The position numbers and the translations under genes are program-made. Positions 24,658 to 33,368 of a stretch of DNA of 52,507 nucleotides are shown here, one piece after another. The notes beneath the pieces are model-generated. The model ran no database searches. It was not told the origin of the DNA and worked only from the letters and a program-made list of their open reading frames with translations. The stretch's first letter is position 1; the number at the start of each line of letters is the position of its first letter. The DNA comes from JBEEJL01 sp043744215 (GTDB lineage: Bacteria; Pseudomonadota; Gammaproteobacteria; Burkholderiales; JBEEJL01). Location: positions 1 through 52,507 of the forward strand of contig JAYTVC010000067.1 of assembly GCA_043744215.1 (NCBI GenBank). Reading direction: 5' to 3'.

Positions 24658-25662
24658 TCATGACGAAGACTTTGCCGGACAATAATGATCAGCCGAACAA
24701 GTAGCGCACGATGAACCATTCCAATATTGCCCAAGAGCTGGGCACCAGCATCCATCTGACTGCCAAGTAGTACCAGTAGTACACGCCGAACTAAAACTCT
24801 TAGTAACTGGCACCACCCACGCGCCGGTGCTGACCGAGTTACCACCGAGCCAGGCGTTTTTGGTCTGTACTCCGCCAAAGGTGACATTGGCATTACCGCT
24901 CGGAGTGTTGATCGTTGACGGTGATAATCCATCGTATGAGTAGCGTATCGTGCTGACCTCTAGGCCTGAGACATGGCTCCACGAGGTTGCGCTCGTGCAG
25001 CCCGCTCCGCCCCAAGCGATAGTACAGTTAGGCGCAGTTAACGTAACATTGACCGCACCTGCGAGGCACACGCCGCCTGACCACACCGTGCCGGTAGCAC
25101 ACGCACCGCCGATTGTCGTCGCGCCGATGTTCTTGCCGTTATTGTTGAGGCGAAAAGTCTGCGTACCGTTAGTTAGCCTGACACCCATTCCGGTAGTGAC
25201 TGAGGTGTTAGGTGTGCCGCTGATTATCGGCATACTACTAATGGTGTCATTGACTATCTGCGGATTACTCAGTCCTGTACTATTCCAAGTGAGCATCGCA
25301 TCACAAGTACTCGCATTTTCGGCGATAGCACAACTGGTGCCCGAGATTGTGCCGCATGAGGCGTTGGGGGTGAGGGTTAAGTCAGCACTGTCAGGTAATG
25401 ATGCCCCGCCTGCACCCGTACAGGAGAATGTCACACTACAAGCTGAATCCACGCTGTTAATCGGCGTGTTGCCGTTAGCGCCAGTGTAAGGACATTTAGT
25501 TTGGTCGCTCCCCTCATTGTTCCACGCAGTACAGCCAGTTGACGACCAGATGAGGTTAACATTTTCACCGGGGCAGACTGACTTGCTGCCGCTGGCAAAA
25601 GAAAAGCTGATGGATAAAAATAGAATTGACGATAATAAAAACACGCTTTTTATAAATTTCAT
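24658..25662 (-). CDS. Cys-rich secreted protein of unknown function
   Basis: About 334 residues. A signal peptide is clear (KSVFLLSSILFLSISFSFASG). The mature part is rich in Cys, Thr, Ser, Asn and Gly, with loose Ig-like repeats that each end near a Trp, such as NLIWSSTGCTAWN near residue 40 and AMLTWNSTGLSN near 130. The C-terminus has a dense Cys cluster (CWCPALGQYWNGSSCATC...HYCPA) then TGA. Its codon choice and Asn/Thr-rich composition differ from surrounding genes. No Shine-Dalgarno is seen before ATG 25662. I do not recognise the family; the style resembles cell-surface proteins of other phyla, so horizontal gain or a truncated gene is possible. Confidence 0.6.
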   Translation of the reverse strand: MKFIKSVFLLSSILFLSISFSFASGSKSVCPGENVNLIWSSTGCTAWNNEGSDQTKCPYTGANGNTPINSVDSACSVTFSCTGAGGASLPDSADLTLTPNASCGTISGTSCAIAENASTCDAMLTWNSTGLSNPQIVNDTISSMPIISGTPNTSVTTGMGVRLTNGTQTFRLNNNGKNIGATTIGGACATGTVWSGGVCLAGAVNVTLTAPNCTIAWGGAGCTSATSWSHVSGLEVSTIRYSYDGLSPSTINTPSGNANVTFGGVQTKNAWLGGNSVSTGAWVVPVTKSFSSACTTGTTWQSDGCWCPALGQYWNGSSCATCSADHYCPAKSSS

Positions 25663-25731
25663 ATACTTATAGTATAGCAATATAAGTAGCTATATTTGTT
25701 ACAGCCAAAATGTGTGTTGTGGAAAAGTTTT

Positions 25732-25767
25732 TAAAATAAAAACCCGCTTCATGTTGTGAAGCGGGTT
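25732..25767 (-). terminator. Terminator after the 25.8-26.8 kb lipoprotein gene
   Basis: On the minus strand AACCCGCTTCA-CAACA-TGAAGCGGGTT is followed by TTTATTTTAA, about 20 bases past the stop. Confidence 0.88.
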
Positions 25768-25787
25768 AAGCACAGTGTGCTAATGAT

Positions 25788-26771
25788 TTAAAGAGTGCAA
25801 GTGATTGTATCTACGAGCCAGTACTTAAGTGTCGTGTCGGCGGGTCTCAATTCTCCACAGGTGGTATAGGTACCTGAATTAAATTCAAGACCAAGAGTTG
25901 TCCCTTTGAAATAATGGATTTCCTGAGTAGTAGCACTCCATCCAGAATTTTCAGCATGCCAGTACGTGACGCCTGTTGTCTTGTTAATCGGAACGTTTGC
26001 CCACACAGGATAATTACCATTAACTGAAGTAGTCTTGAAAACCGAGAAGACAATGTTGCCATTACCAGCCCCTGACTGAGCAAAGATAATCTCGCCTGCT
26101 AGGATCGCATCTATCCAGCATGGTGAGCCGATGACGTAGCAGCCAGTACGAAATGTTGGCGTTACGGCGACGATGTTAGGGACGCCTAGGCTACCGATCT
26201 TTTGCCCCATCGGGATGACGGTGGCGCAGGTGCTACCGACAAGTTCCTTGTTGACGCCGGTGCAGGGGATGACATTAGTGGTGAAGCTACAATCAACTGT
26301 CGCTGCGCCGGCATTGTCAAAAGTCAGGGTGGCAGTACACATCGTGTACTTGACGCCCTCGAGTAACTTGCCGGTGACGGTAACACTGTGGTCTGCGTTG
26401 AACTTGAGCTGGGCGGGGTTGAGTCCATCAGCAGTCTTGGCAGTAGCGATGTTAACGCCTGTTAGCTTGGCTTGCGGGTCGAGGCCGGTGACGCTGAGGG
26501 CGTTGACGGCATCGGCCTTAATAGCAAAGGCAGTAGTGACGGGCGGCAGGCACTGCGAGGGATATTTGCTGTCGGCGTCGGCTTGGCTCACGGTGCTGCT
26601 GACGTGATTACCACTCAGGCACAAGAGTGCGCTTAAGTAGGTGGTGACGGGCGGCGGCGTGGGCGGGGTGGTAGTATCGCTACCGCCGCCACCGCAGGCA
26701 GTGAGCCCAGCCAAGGCCACGAGCACAAGACCTGCACCAAGAAAGCGGGTAAAGCGGTTACTTTTAATCAT
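25788..26771 (-). CDS. Secreted lipoprotein of unknown function
   Basis: About 327 residues. The N-terminus MIKSNRFTRFLGAGLVLVALAGLTACGGGGSD is a lipoprotein signal with lipobox LTAC, followed by a short Thr/Pro linker (TTTPPTPPP). The rest is predicted beta-rich and includes ITVTGKLLEGVKYTMCTATLTFDN, an Ig/bacterial big-domain-like stretch, and paired Cys residues near the end (CGEL...DTITC). An AGGAG site lies about 8 bases upstream of the ATG. It is probably surface or outer-membrane anchored. I do not recognise the family. It sits between the Cys-rich protein and the retropepsin-like protease and has its own terminator. Confidence 0.72.
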   Translation of the reverse strand: MIKSNRFTRFLGAGLVLVALAGLTACGGGGSDTTTPPTPPPVTTYLSALLCLSGNHVSSTVSQADADSKYPSQCLPPVTTAFAIKADAVNALSVTGLDPQAKLTGVNIATAKTADGLNPAQLKFNADHSVTVTGKLLEGVKYTMCTATLTFDNAGAATVDCSFTTNVIPCTGVNKELVGSTCATVIPMGQKIGSLGVPNIVAVTPTFRTGCYVIGSPCWIDAILAGEIIFAQSGAGNGNIVFSVFKTTSVNGNYPVWANVPINKTTGVTYWHAENSGWSATTQEIHYFKGTTLGLEFNSGTYTTCGELRPADTTLKYWLVDTITCTL

Positions 26772-26907
26772 TTTGGATCTCCTGCGGATTGTTGATGTTA
26801 TCTCACCACAAAGTTTTGTAAAAGAACGAATTTGTGCCTTTTTAAGGCTTGTGAATATTGAATGCTTAGATTGAAATTATTTGCCTGTTTGTTGTTTCAA
26901 TGTTTGC

Positions 26908-27561
26908 TCAATACCGTTTCGTCAGCGTCATCGTACTTCCCTCACGCTTCATCTCCAGCCTGTTCAAAAAACTCATCCCCAATAAAGTAATCGGCAAGCC
27001 CTGCCCCTCAATCACCGACACTTCAACCTGATTCAGCGTGATGTCGCCGATGCTTACTTTGTCCGCCGTGATGACATACATCGGCGCGACACCGTTAGCA
27101 GTGGACGTCATGCCGCGCTGGCCTTTGGTGTAATCGATGCCCAGGCGTTTGGCTTCGTCGCTGCCCAATGCGACGCTGGTGGCACCAGTGTCTACCACGA
27201 AGCGGGTGCTGGCCCCGTTGATAGCGCCGCTGGTGAAAAATTGCCCGCGTGTATCTGCTGCGATGATAACGGTTGCTTTGCCGCTGCCCCCTTGGTTGCC
27301 GCCCGAGGCAGATTGACCCAACGGGATGTTATGCCGCTTGCCGGCAATGTCGACTACTGCTCCATTGGAATCGAGGCTGATGATTTTGACGTCATCAAGT
27401 TTTTGGCCTTCGCTCATCATGCGCGGTTTGGCGCGATTGATTTCGACCAGCACTTTGCCGGGAAACAAGCCGACGACATTGACGTCGGTTGCCATTGCAC
27501 GAAAAGGGAGGAGAAATAACTGAATAAAAACAAATAGATACGGTATTTTAGTTTTTCGCAT
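26908..27561 (-). CDS. Retropepsin-like (clan AA) aspartic protease, exported
   Basis: About 217 residues with an N-terminal signal segment (YLFVFIQLFLLPFRAMA). The catalytic motif is FVVDTGATSVAL near residue 123, with the ALG-x-SDEAKRLGI flank, GMTSTANGVAPMYVI as the flap region and LLGMSFLNRLEM as the hydrophobic-hydrophobic-Gly motif near the end. These single-lobe enzymes act as homodimers (TIGR02281-type family). Likely periplasmic. The start is ATG 27561; GTG 27570 is an alternative. It lies immediately 3' of the giant repeat lipoprotein gene on the same strand, though with a strong terminator between. Confidence 0.85.
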   Translation of the reverse strand: MRKTKIPYLFVFIQLFLLPFRAMATDVNVVGLFPGKVLVEINRAKPRMMSEGQKLDDVKIISLDSNGAVVDIAGKRHNIPLGQSASGGNQGGSGKATVIIAADTRGQFFTSGAINGASTRFVVDTGATSVALGSDEAKRLGIDYTKGQRGMTSTANGVAPMYVITADKVSIGDITLNQVEVSVIEGQGLPITLLGMSFLNRLEMKREGSTMTLTKRY

Positions 27562-27702
27562 AGACTTCACGATTTTTGCTCGTCGAAATGTTGTTCAAGG
27601 TGCTGCCAGATTCCATTGAATACGGGCTAATGCATTTATGCAATGCATTGACGCACAGTTTCGCTGACACCCAACGGCGGTGAAATCTTTGGCAGCAAGA
27701 CG

Positions 27703-27735
27703 AAAAAAAACCGCAGGCTTGTGGCCTGCGGTTTT
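27703..27735 (-). terminator. Terminator after the giant repeat lipoprotein gene
   Basis: On the minus strand ACCGCAGGC-CACAA-GCCTGCGGT is followed by T8, about 20 bases past the stop. Confidence 0.92.
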
Positions 27736-27756
27736 AATGTGCAACTGTGTTGCGAA

Positions 27757-30700
27757 TTACTTAGGAAGAATGCCCAACGATTTGACGGTTGCCATGTTGA
27801 TGTACTGATCAACTGGCAGGCCCTTCGAACGCTGGTAGGTATTCAGGCTGCTAATAAAGGTGCTGTCGATACGGCCGGACACCGGTGTCTTGTAACCTGC
27901 CTTGATCAGCGCGTTTTGGATCTCGCTGATCTTGGTGGAGGTTGCATTGGTGTCGCACAACACTTGACGCCACTCTACCGTACCATCTGAAACTTTGGTG
28001 GTCTTGGTTACAGTCTGGTACTCGGCCGGAACCGGTACGCGTGACTGGCTGGCTGGTTGCACCAGTTTGTTGACCGTGACGGTGCGGTACTCAGCGGGCA
28101 CTTCCACTTCACGTGTGGTGGCCGGTGTCTTGACTACCTGCTTGGTGATGGTGGTGTACTGCGCTGGAATTTCTTCCTCGGCAAGCGTCATGGCACGCGG
28201 GATTTGACGGGTTACAGTCCTGGTCTCGGCAGCAACGGCCACTTCTCGCGTTTGTGCTGCTGTCTTGACCACTTGCTTGGTGATGGTGGTGAACTGTGCA
28301 GGCACTTCAACTTCACGCGTAGCAGCCGGCGCTTTGACCATTTGCTTGGCAACGGTTGAGAACTCGGCAGGGATATCCACTTCACGGGTGCTGGCCGGTG
28401 TCTTGACCACTTGCTTGGTGATGGTGGTGAACTGCGCAGGCACTTCCACTTCACGCGTCGTTGCCGGCGTCTTCACCACTTGCTTGCTGATGGTGGTGTA
28501 CTCAGCGGGGATTTCAATTTCGCGTGTTGCGGCAGGAGCCTTGACCGCGCGTGTTGCCACGGTGCGGAAGTCGCCAGCGACTTCAACTTCGCGGGTGCTG
28601 GCAGGGGTTTTCACCACTTGCTTGGTCACCGTTGCGTATTGAGCCGGCACTTCAACTTCACGGGTACCCGCAGGTGTCTTCAACACTTGCTTGCTGATGG
28701 TGGTGAACTGGCCAGCAACTTCAGCTTCGCGTGCAGCCGCAGGAGCCTTCACCACTTGCTTGGTTATCGTGGTGTATTCAGCTGGCACTTCCGCTTCGCG
28801 CGTAGCAGCCGGTGTTTTCACCACTTGCTTGGCAACGGTGCGGAATTCGCCCGCCACTTCAACTTCGCGGGTTGCCGCAGGGGTTTTCACCACTTGCTTG
28901 GTCACCGTTGCGTACTGGGCTGGAATTTCGACTTCGCGCGTCGTGGCAGGAGTTTTTACCACTTGCTTGGCTACCGTGCGGAACTCGGCAGGCACGTCGA
29001 TTTCGCGTGTGGTCGCCGGTGTCTTGACGATTTGTTTGGTGATCGTCTCGAACACGCCGGGCACTTCCACTTCACGGGCAGCTGCAGCAGCCTTGGCCAC
29101 TTGTGTTGCGACTGTGCGGAACTCGGCTGGCACTTCCACTTCGCGGGTCGAAGCAGGTGTCTTTACCACTTGCTTGGTGATGGTGGAGTATTCGGCCGGC
29201 ACATCCACTTCACGGGTTGCGGCAGGGGTCTTCACCACTTGCTTGGCTACCGTGCGGAACTCGGCAGGCACATCCACTTCACGGGTGGAAGCAGGTGTTT
29301 TAACGACTTGCTTCGTTACGGTGGTGTATTGCGCCGGCACTTCCGTTTCTCTCGATGTAGCAGGCGCTTTCACCAACTGGGTGGCCACGCTGCGGCTTTC
29401 ACCAGCCACTTCCACTTCGCGGGTCGATGCTGGCGACTTCACCACTTGCTTGGTGACCGTGGCGTATTCAGCGGGCACGTCCACTTCGCGGGTCGAGGCT
29501 GGGGTTTTCACCACTTGCTTGGAGATGGTGCGGAACTCACCTGGCATTTCCACTTCACGGGTTGTGGAAGGCGTCTTCACCACTTGCTTGGAAACCGTAC
29601 GGGTTTCGCCGGCAACTTGTACTTCGCGTGCGCTGGCTGCGTTCTTCGGCACTTGTTTGGATACGGTGCGGAATTCGCCAGCCACTTCCACTTCGCGGGT
29701 CGTAGCCGGTGTTTTGACGACTTGCTTGGTGATGGTGCGATATTCAGCTGGAACTTCGACTTCGCGGGTCGTAGCTGGTGTTTTCACCATTTGCTTGGTG
29801 ATGGTGGAGTATTCGCCAGGGACCTGAATTTCACGGGCTGCGCCAGAAGCGTAGCTGTCGGCGCCAGCAGCCGAACCTGCACCGCCTGCACCGGCACCAG
29901 CAGAACCTGCACCACCTGCACCGGCACCTGCTCTTGAACCGGCGCCACCTGCAGCACCGGCACCGCCTGCAGCTGCGGATGAACCTGCACCGCCTGCGCC
30001 GCCAACGCTACCACTGTAACCACGTGGAACTTGTTTGGTGATGGTGCGATATTCAGCGGGCACGTCGACTTCACGTGTCGTTGCCGAAGTTTTCACAGCC
30101 TGTTTTGTTACGGTCGTGTATTCGGCCGGCACGTCGATTTCGCGGGTAGTGGCCGGTGTTTTAACGATTTGTTTGGTGATGGTTTTGTAAGTCGGGGGCA
30201 CTTCAACCAGGCACAGCAGTTCGCCGGTGGATTCATCCAAACGGGTATCTACGGTCTGGCCTTGTACGCCACCAATGGTGCTCACGCCGCCAACTGTGGT
30301 GTTGATAACCGTGTTTCCTCCGACGCTAGGATTGATGCGTGAGGAACCACCGACACCAGCAGGTACGCCACCGGTCGTACCTTTTTTCCATGTGGTGTAG
30401 CCGGGGGTATCAAGCACTTGCTCGCTCACGGTTTCATAAGCTGCCGGAACCACTTCAAGACGCTTGGAGGCCGGACGAACTTGCACTTGTTCTGAGACCG
30501 TTTCAAAGCTGCCAGGAATCACTTCAAGGCGCTTCGAAGCCGCTTTGACTTCTACGCGTTCGGTGATGGTTTCGTAAGAAACGGTACCCGCTTGCAAACG
30601 GGTTGCCGGGGCACGGGTTTCAATGCGCTCCGTGACGGTTTCAAACGTTGCAGGCACGATTTCAATACGCTTCGATGCGGGCTTGACCATGACTTGTTCG

Positions 30701-32979
30701 GTCACGGTTTCGTAGGTTGCGGGAATCACTTCCAGACGCTTCGACGGTGCGCGAACCTGCACTTGTTCCGTTACGGTCTCGTAAGAGCCGGGAACCACCT
30801 CAAGACGCTTCGACGGATCGCGGGTCTGAACTTGTTCAGTAACAGTTTCGTAAGTTGCTGGCACGACGTCGATACGCTTCGACGGGCCGCGGACTTGAAC
30901 TTGCTCAGTCACCGTCTCATAGGTTGCTGGCACCACTTCAACACGTTTGGAAGCAGGCTTGACCAGCACTTGTTCGGTGACGGTTTCGTAGGTTGCAGGA
31001 ATCACTTCCAGACGCTTCGACGGTGCGCGGACTTGCACTTGCTCGGCACCGGCTTCAAACGTTGCGGGGATCACATCAACGCGCTTGCCAGCGGCTTTCA
31101 CCAATACTTGCTCGGTGACTGTTTCGTACGTGGCAGGAATCACTTCCAGGCGCTTCGATGGCGCTTTGACTTGTACTTGCTCAGTCGCTGACTCGTAGGT
31201 TGCGGGAACCAGCTCCATACGCTTGGATGCAGGCTTGACCAATACTTGTTCAGTGACTGTTTCAAATGTTGCAGGAATCACTTCCAGACGCTTCGATGCT
31301 GCGCGTACTTGCACTTGCTCGCTACCTGCCTCGTAAGCAGCTGGCGCCATTTCAATACGCTTGCTGGCGGCCTTAACTTGTACTTGCTCGCTGACAGTTT
31401 CAAATGTGGCGGGAATAACTTCAATACGCTTCGATGCGGCTTTGACCATGACTTGCTCGGTCACCGTTTCAAAAGTACCGGGGATAACTTCCATGCGCTT
31501 GCTGGCCGGCTTGACCAACACCTGTTCGGTGACGGTTTCGTAGGTAGCCGGGGTGACTTCCAGGCGCTTCGTCGGAGTACGTACTTGCACTTGTTCCGTT
31601 ACCGTTTCGTAAGTTGCTGGCACGAGCTCAACGCGCTTGGACGCAGCCTTCAACAATACTTGCTCAGTAACGGTTTCGTAGGTAGCTGGTGTCACGCTCA
31701 AAGTTTTGCTTGGCGCTTTGACTTGCACTTGCTCGGTCACAGTTTCGTAAACGGCAGGCACGGCTTCAAGGCGTTTGCTGGCGGGCTTCACCAATACTTG
31801 TTCGGTTACCGTTTCATAGGTAGCGGGAATCACTTCGATGCGCTTGGCCGGGGCGCGAACCTGCACTTGCTCAGCACCTTCAGCATAAGTTGCCGGGGTC
31901 ACTTCAAGGCGCTTGCCCGCGGCCTTGACCAAAACCTGCTCGGTAACTGTTTCATAAGTCGCCGGAATCACTTCAATACGCTTGGATGCGGGCTTGACCA
32001 TGACTTGTTCCGTCACGGTTTCGTAGGTGGCTGGAATCACTTCCAGACGCTTGCCGCCGGCCTTGGTCATCATTTGTTCGCTGCCAGACTCATAAGTCGC
32101 GGGAATGACTTCGATGCGCTTGGAGGCAGGCTTGACCATCACTTGTTCGGTGACAGTTTCGTAGGTGGCAGGAATCACTTCCAGACGGGTAGATGCCGGT
32201 TTGACGGTGATGACTTCCGAGGTCGAGTCGTATTGCACACCATCGCCACCAACGCTGGCGGTGCCGCCGCGGTTGTAGCTGTCCACCAACGAACGGGCCG
32301 CAGCGGCGCTCACGCCCATCTTGTCGGCGATTTGCTGGTAGGAAGATCCGGCTGCGTGCATCTTGCCGGCTTCTACCGCCTGCGCGGAAGCACCTGCGCC
32401 TGCGCCGCTACCGGCGGTGGTAGGCACCTGACGCCTGGCTGCGGCTTTGACCAGCACTTGCTCGGTTACGGTTTCGTAAGTTGCAGGAATGACTTCAATG
32501 CGCTTGGATGCGGCTTTCACCAGTTGCTGCTCGGTCACTGTCTCGTAACGGGCGGGAACGGTATCCACGCGCTCGGTACCTTCGCGCTTGAGCACTTGTT
32601 GTGACTCGGTTGAATACTGGGGAGCGCCGATTACTTTGGCGTAGCACTCGCCAGATTGCGCGTTGGGGGGCACCAGGCTGTTGTTGGCACCGGCCGGCAC
32701 AGCGCAGTTGGCGCAGTTGGTCGACTCAGCCACTTGTGTTTTGGCGCGGGCGGTTGCGGCGTCGGCAGCGGCTTTGGCTTCTGCGGCTGCACGGGCTTGT
32801 GAAGCGACTTCGGCTTCACGGGTTTTCAGCGCGGCTTCACGGGCGGCTATCTCGTCCAGACGTGCTTTCATGGCGGGGTCGGTACCACCGGCCATTTTGG
32901 GCGCATCCATTGATCCGCAAGCAGCCAATACAAGCGCTGCGAGCAGCGGTGATAACTTCTTGGCGGTTTCAAATTTATT
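27757..32979 (-). CDS. Giant 23-residue-repeat lipoprotein with C-terminal peptidoglycan-binding-like domain
   Basis: About 1,740 residues from ATG 32979, which has AGGAG 7 bases upstream. The signal ends in a lipobox (LAALVLAAC). Order: an Ala-rich helix with likely coiled coil (residues ~25-85); NCANC; block A, about 28 units of type KRLEVIPATYETVTEQ plus VLVKPAS; a Gly-rich linker; block B, about 30 units of type TREVEVPAEYRTVTKQ plus VVKTPAS, interrupted by a Gly/Ala linker; and a final EWRQVLCDTN followed by ISEIQNALIKAGYKTPVSGR...FISSLNTYQRSKGLPVDQYI, a PG_binding_1-like domain. Each block opens with a Cys (ECYAKV, LLCLVEV). A helix-turn-helix-like insert (SYQQIADKMGVSAAAARSLV) interrupts block A after unit 2. 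The 23-residue period is 69 bp. It probably spans from outer membrane to peptidoglycan (inference). Confidence 0.85.
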   Translation of the reverse strand, partial: NKFETAKKLSPLLAALVLAACGSMDAPKMAGGTDPAMKARLDEIAAREAALKTREAEVASQARAAAEAKAAADAATARAKTQVAESTNCANCAVPAGANNSLVPPNAQSGECYAKVIGAPQYSTESQQVLKREGTERVDTVPARYETVTEQQLVKAASKRIEVIPATYETVTEQVLVKAAARRQVPTTAGSGAGAGASAQAVEAGKMHAAGSSYQQIADKMGVSAAAARSLVDSYNRGGTASVGGDGVQYDSTSEVITVKPASTRLEVIPATYETVTEQVMVKPASKRIEVIPATYESGSEQMMTKAGGKRLEVIPATYETVTEQVMVKPASKRIEVIPATYETVTEQVLVKAAGKRLEVTPATYAEGAEQVQVRAPAKRIEVIPATYETVTEQVLVKPASKRLEAVPAVYETVTEQVQVKAPSKTLSVTPATYETVTEQVLLKAASKRVELVPATYETVTEQVQVRTPTKRLEVTPATYETVTEQVLVKPASKRMEVIPGTFETVTEQVMVKAASKRIEVIPATFETVSEQVQVKAASKRIEMAPAAYEAGSEQVQVRAASKRLEVIPATFETVTEQVLVKPASKRMELVPATYESATEQVQVKAPSKRLEVIPATYETVTEQVLVKAAGKRVDVIPATFEAGAEQVQVRAPSKRLEVIPATYETVTEQVLVKPASKRVEVVPATYETVTEQVQVRGPSKRIDVVPATYETVTEQVQTRDPSKRLEVVPGSYETVTEQVQVRAPSKRLEVIPATYETVTEQVMVKPASKRIEIVPATFETVTERIETRAPATRLQAGTVSYETITERVEVKAASKRLEVIPGSFETVSEQVQVRPASKRLEVVPAAYETVSEQVLDTPGYTTWKKGTTGGVPAGVGGSSRINPSVGGNTVINTTVGGVSTIGGVQGQTVDTRLDESTGELLCLVEVPPTYKTITKQIVKTPATTREIDVPAEYTTVTKQAVKTSATTREVDVPAEYRTITKQVPRGYSGSVGGAGGAGSSAAAGGAGAAGGAGSRAGAGAGGAGSAGAGAGGAGSAAGADSYASGAAREIQVPGEYSTITKQMVKTPATTREVEVPAEYRTITKQVVKTPATTREVEVAGEFRTVSKQVPKNAASAREVQVAGETRTVSKQVVKTPSTTREVEMPGEFRTISKQVVKTPASTREVDVPAEYATVTKQVVKSPASTREVEVAGESRSVATQLVKAPATSRETEVPAQYTTVTKQVVKTPASTREVDVPAEFRTVAKQVVKTPAATREVDVPAEYSTITKQVVKTPASTREVEVPAEFRTVATQVAKAAAAAREVEVPGVFETITKQIVKTPATTREIDVPAEFRTVAKQVVKTPATTREVEIPAQYATVTKQVVKTPAATREVEVAGEFRTVAKQVVKTPAATREAEVPAEYTTITKQVVKAPAAAREAEVAGQFTTISKQVLKTPAGTREVEVPAQYATVTKQVVKTPASTREVEVAGDFRTVATRAVKAPAATREIEIPAEYTTISKQVVKTPATTREVEVPAQFTTITKQVVKTPASTREVDIPAEFSTVAKQMVKAPAATREVEVPAQFTTITKQVVKTAAQTREVAVAAETRTVTRQIPRAMTLAEEEIPAQYTTITKQVVKTPATTREVEVPAEYRTVTVNKLVQPASQSRVPVPAEYQTVTKTTKVSDGTVEWRQVLCDTNATSTKISEIQNALIKAGYKTPVSGRIDSTFISSLNTYQRSKGLPVDQYINMATVKSLGILPK
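28016..32630 (-). repeat. Coding tandem array, 69-bp period, two diverged blocks
   Basis: Within the giant gene, about 58 units of 69 bp run head to tail. Block A occupies roughly 30400-32630 and block B roughly 28016-30210. Units differ by many substitutions but keep length almost without exception. Confidence 0.85.
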
Positions 32980-33051
32980 CATAGCAGGACTCCTGATCAG
33001 TTCGTTAGGTGAATTCGTCTTAAAAACCATGTTGGCCGGCTCATAAAGCAC

Positions 33052-33368
33052 CGGTTTGCGTTTCTTTGATGTGTTAATGCAAAAAGAAATTATTTCGAGT
33101 TGGAGCGCAGCAACTTACACACGCCAATCATAAACCCGGCGCTAAGTATATAAAGTATTTCACCGATTGGGAACTAGGCAGCGAAGGGAAATTTTGAGCG
33201 CGCTTCGGGGGAACGCTTCCCGCAAAAAATTGAATACATAAAATTCAATATAATCAAGTAGTTGCAATCTTTCTTTAACAAGACCAATTTGTTGTACCAA
33301 AGGCGATGGCAGCCGGTTATTTAACAATATTTAACGGCTTTCCCGTCGGCTGCGGAACTTTTCCGGCG
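33052..33368. other. Non-coding stretch between the giant lipoprotein gene and fadE
   Basis: No gene is supported in these 317 bases. They hold the leader of the giant gene and a dispersed IHF-like element (33236-33264). I see no convincing terminator for fadE; ATTTAACAATATTTAAC at 33317-33333 is a short direct repeat. Confidence 0.5.
33236..33264 (+). repeat. Dispersed IHF-like element, copy 7
   Basis: Plus strand reads TTCAATATAATCAA-GTAG-TTG, a perfect AATCAA-N4-TTR match. Between genes, about 105 bases past the fadE stop and 260 upstream of the giant gene's start. Confidence 0.85.

Noticed and set aside
24600..24660. Readthrough or recoding of the TGA that ends the Cys-rich protein
   Set aside because: The continuation is short and ends at another TGA; all neighbouring genes use TGA as a normal stop.
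24606..24932. 108-residue frame overlapping the end of the Cys-rich protein gene
   Set aside because: Out-of-frame shadow without a start site or recognisable composition.
28411..32604. Long open frames on the plus strand opposite the giant lipoprotein gene
   Set aside because: They arise because the 69-bp repeat keeps stop codons out of the antisense frame; they lack starts, ribosome sites and plausible protein composition.
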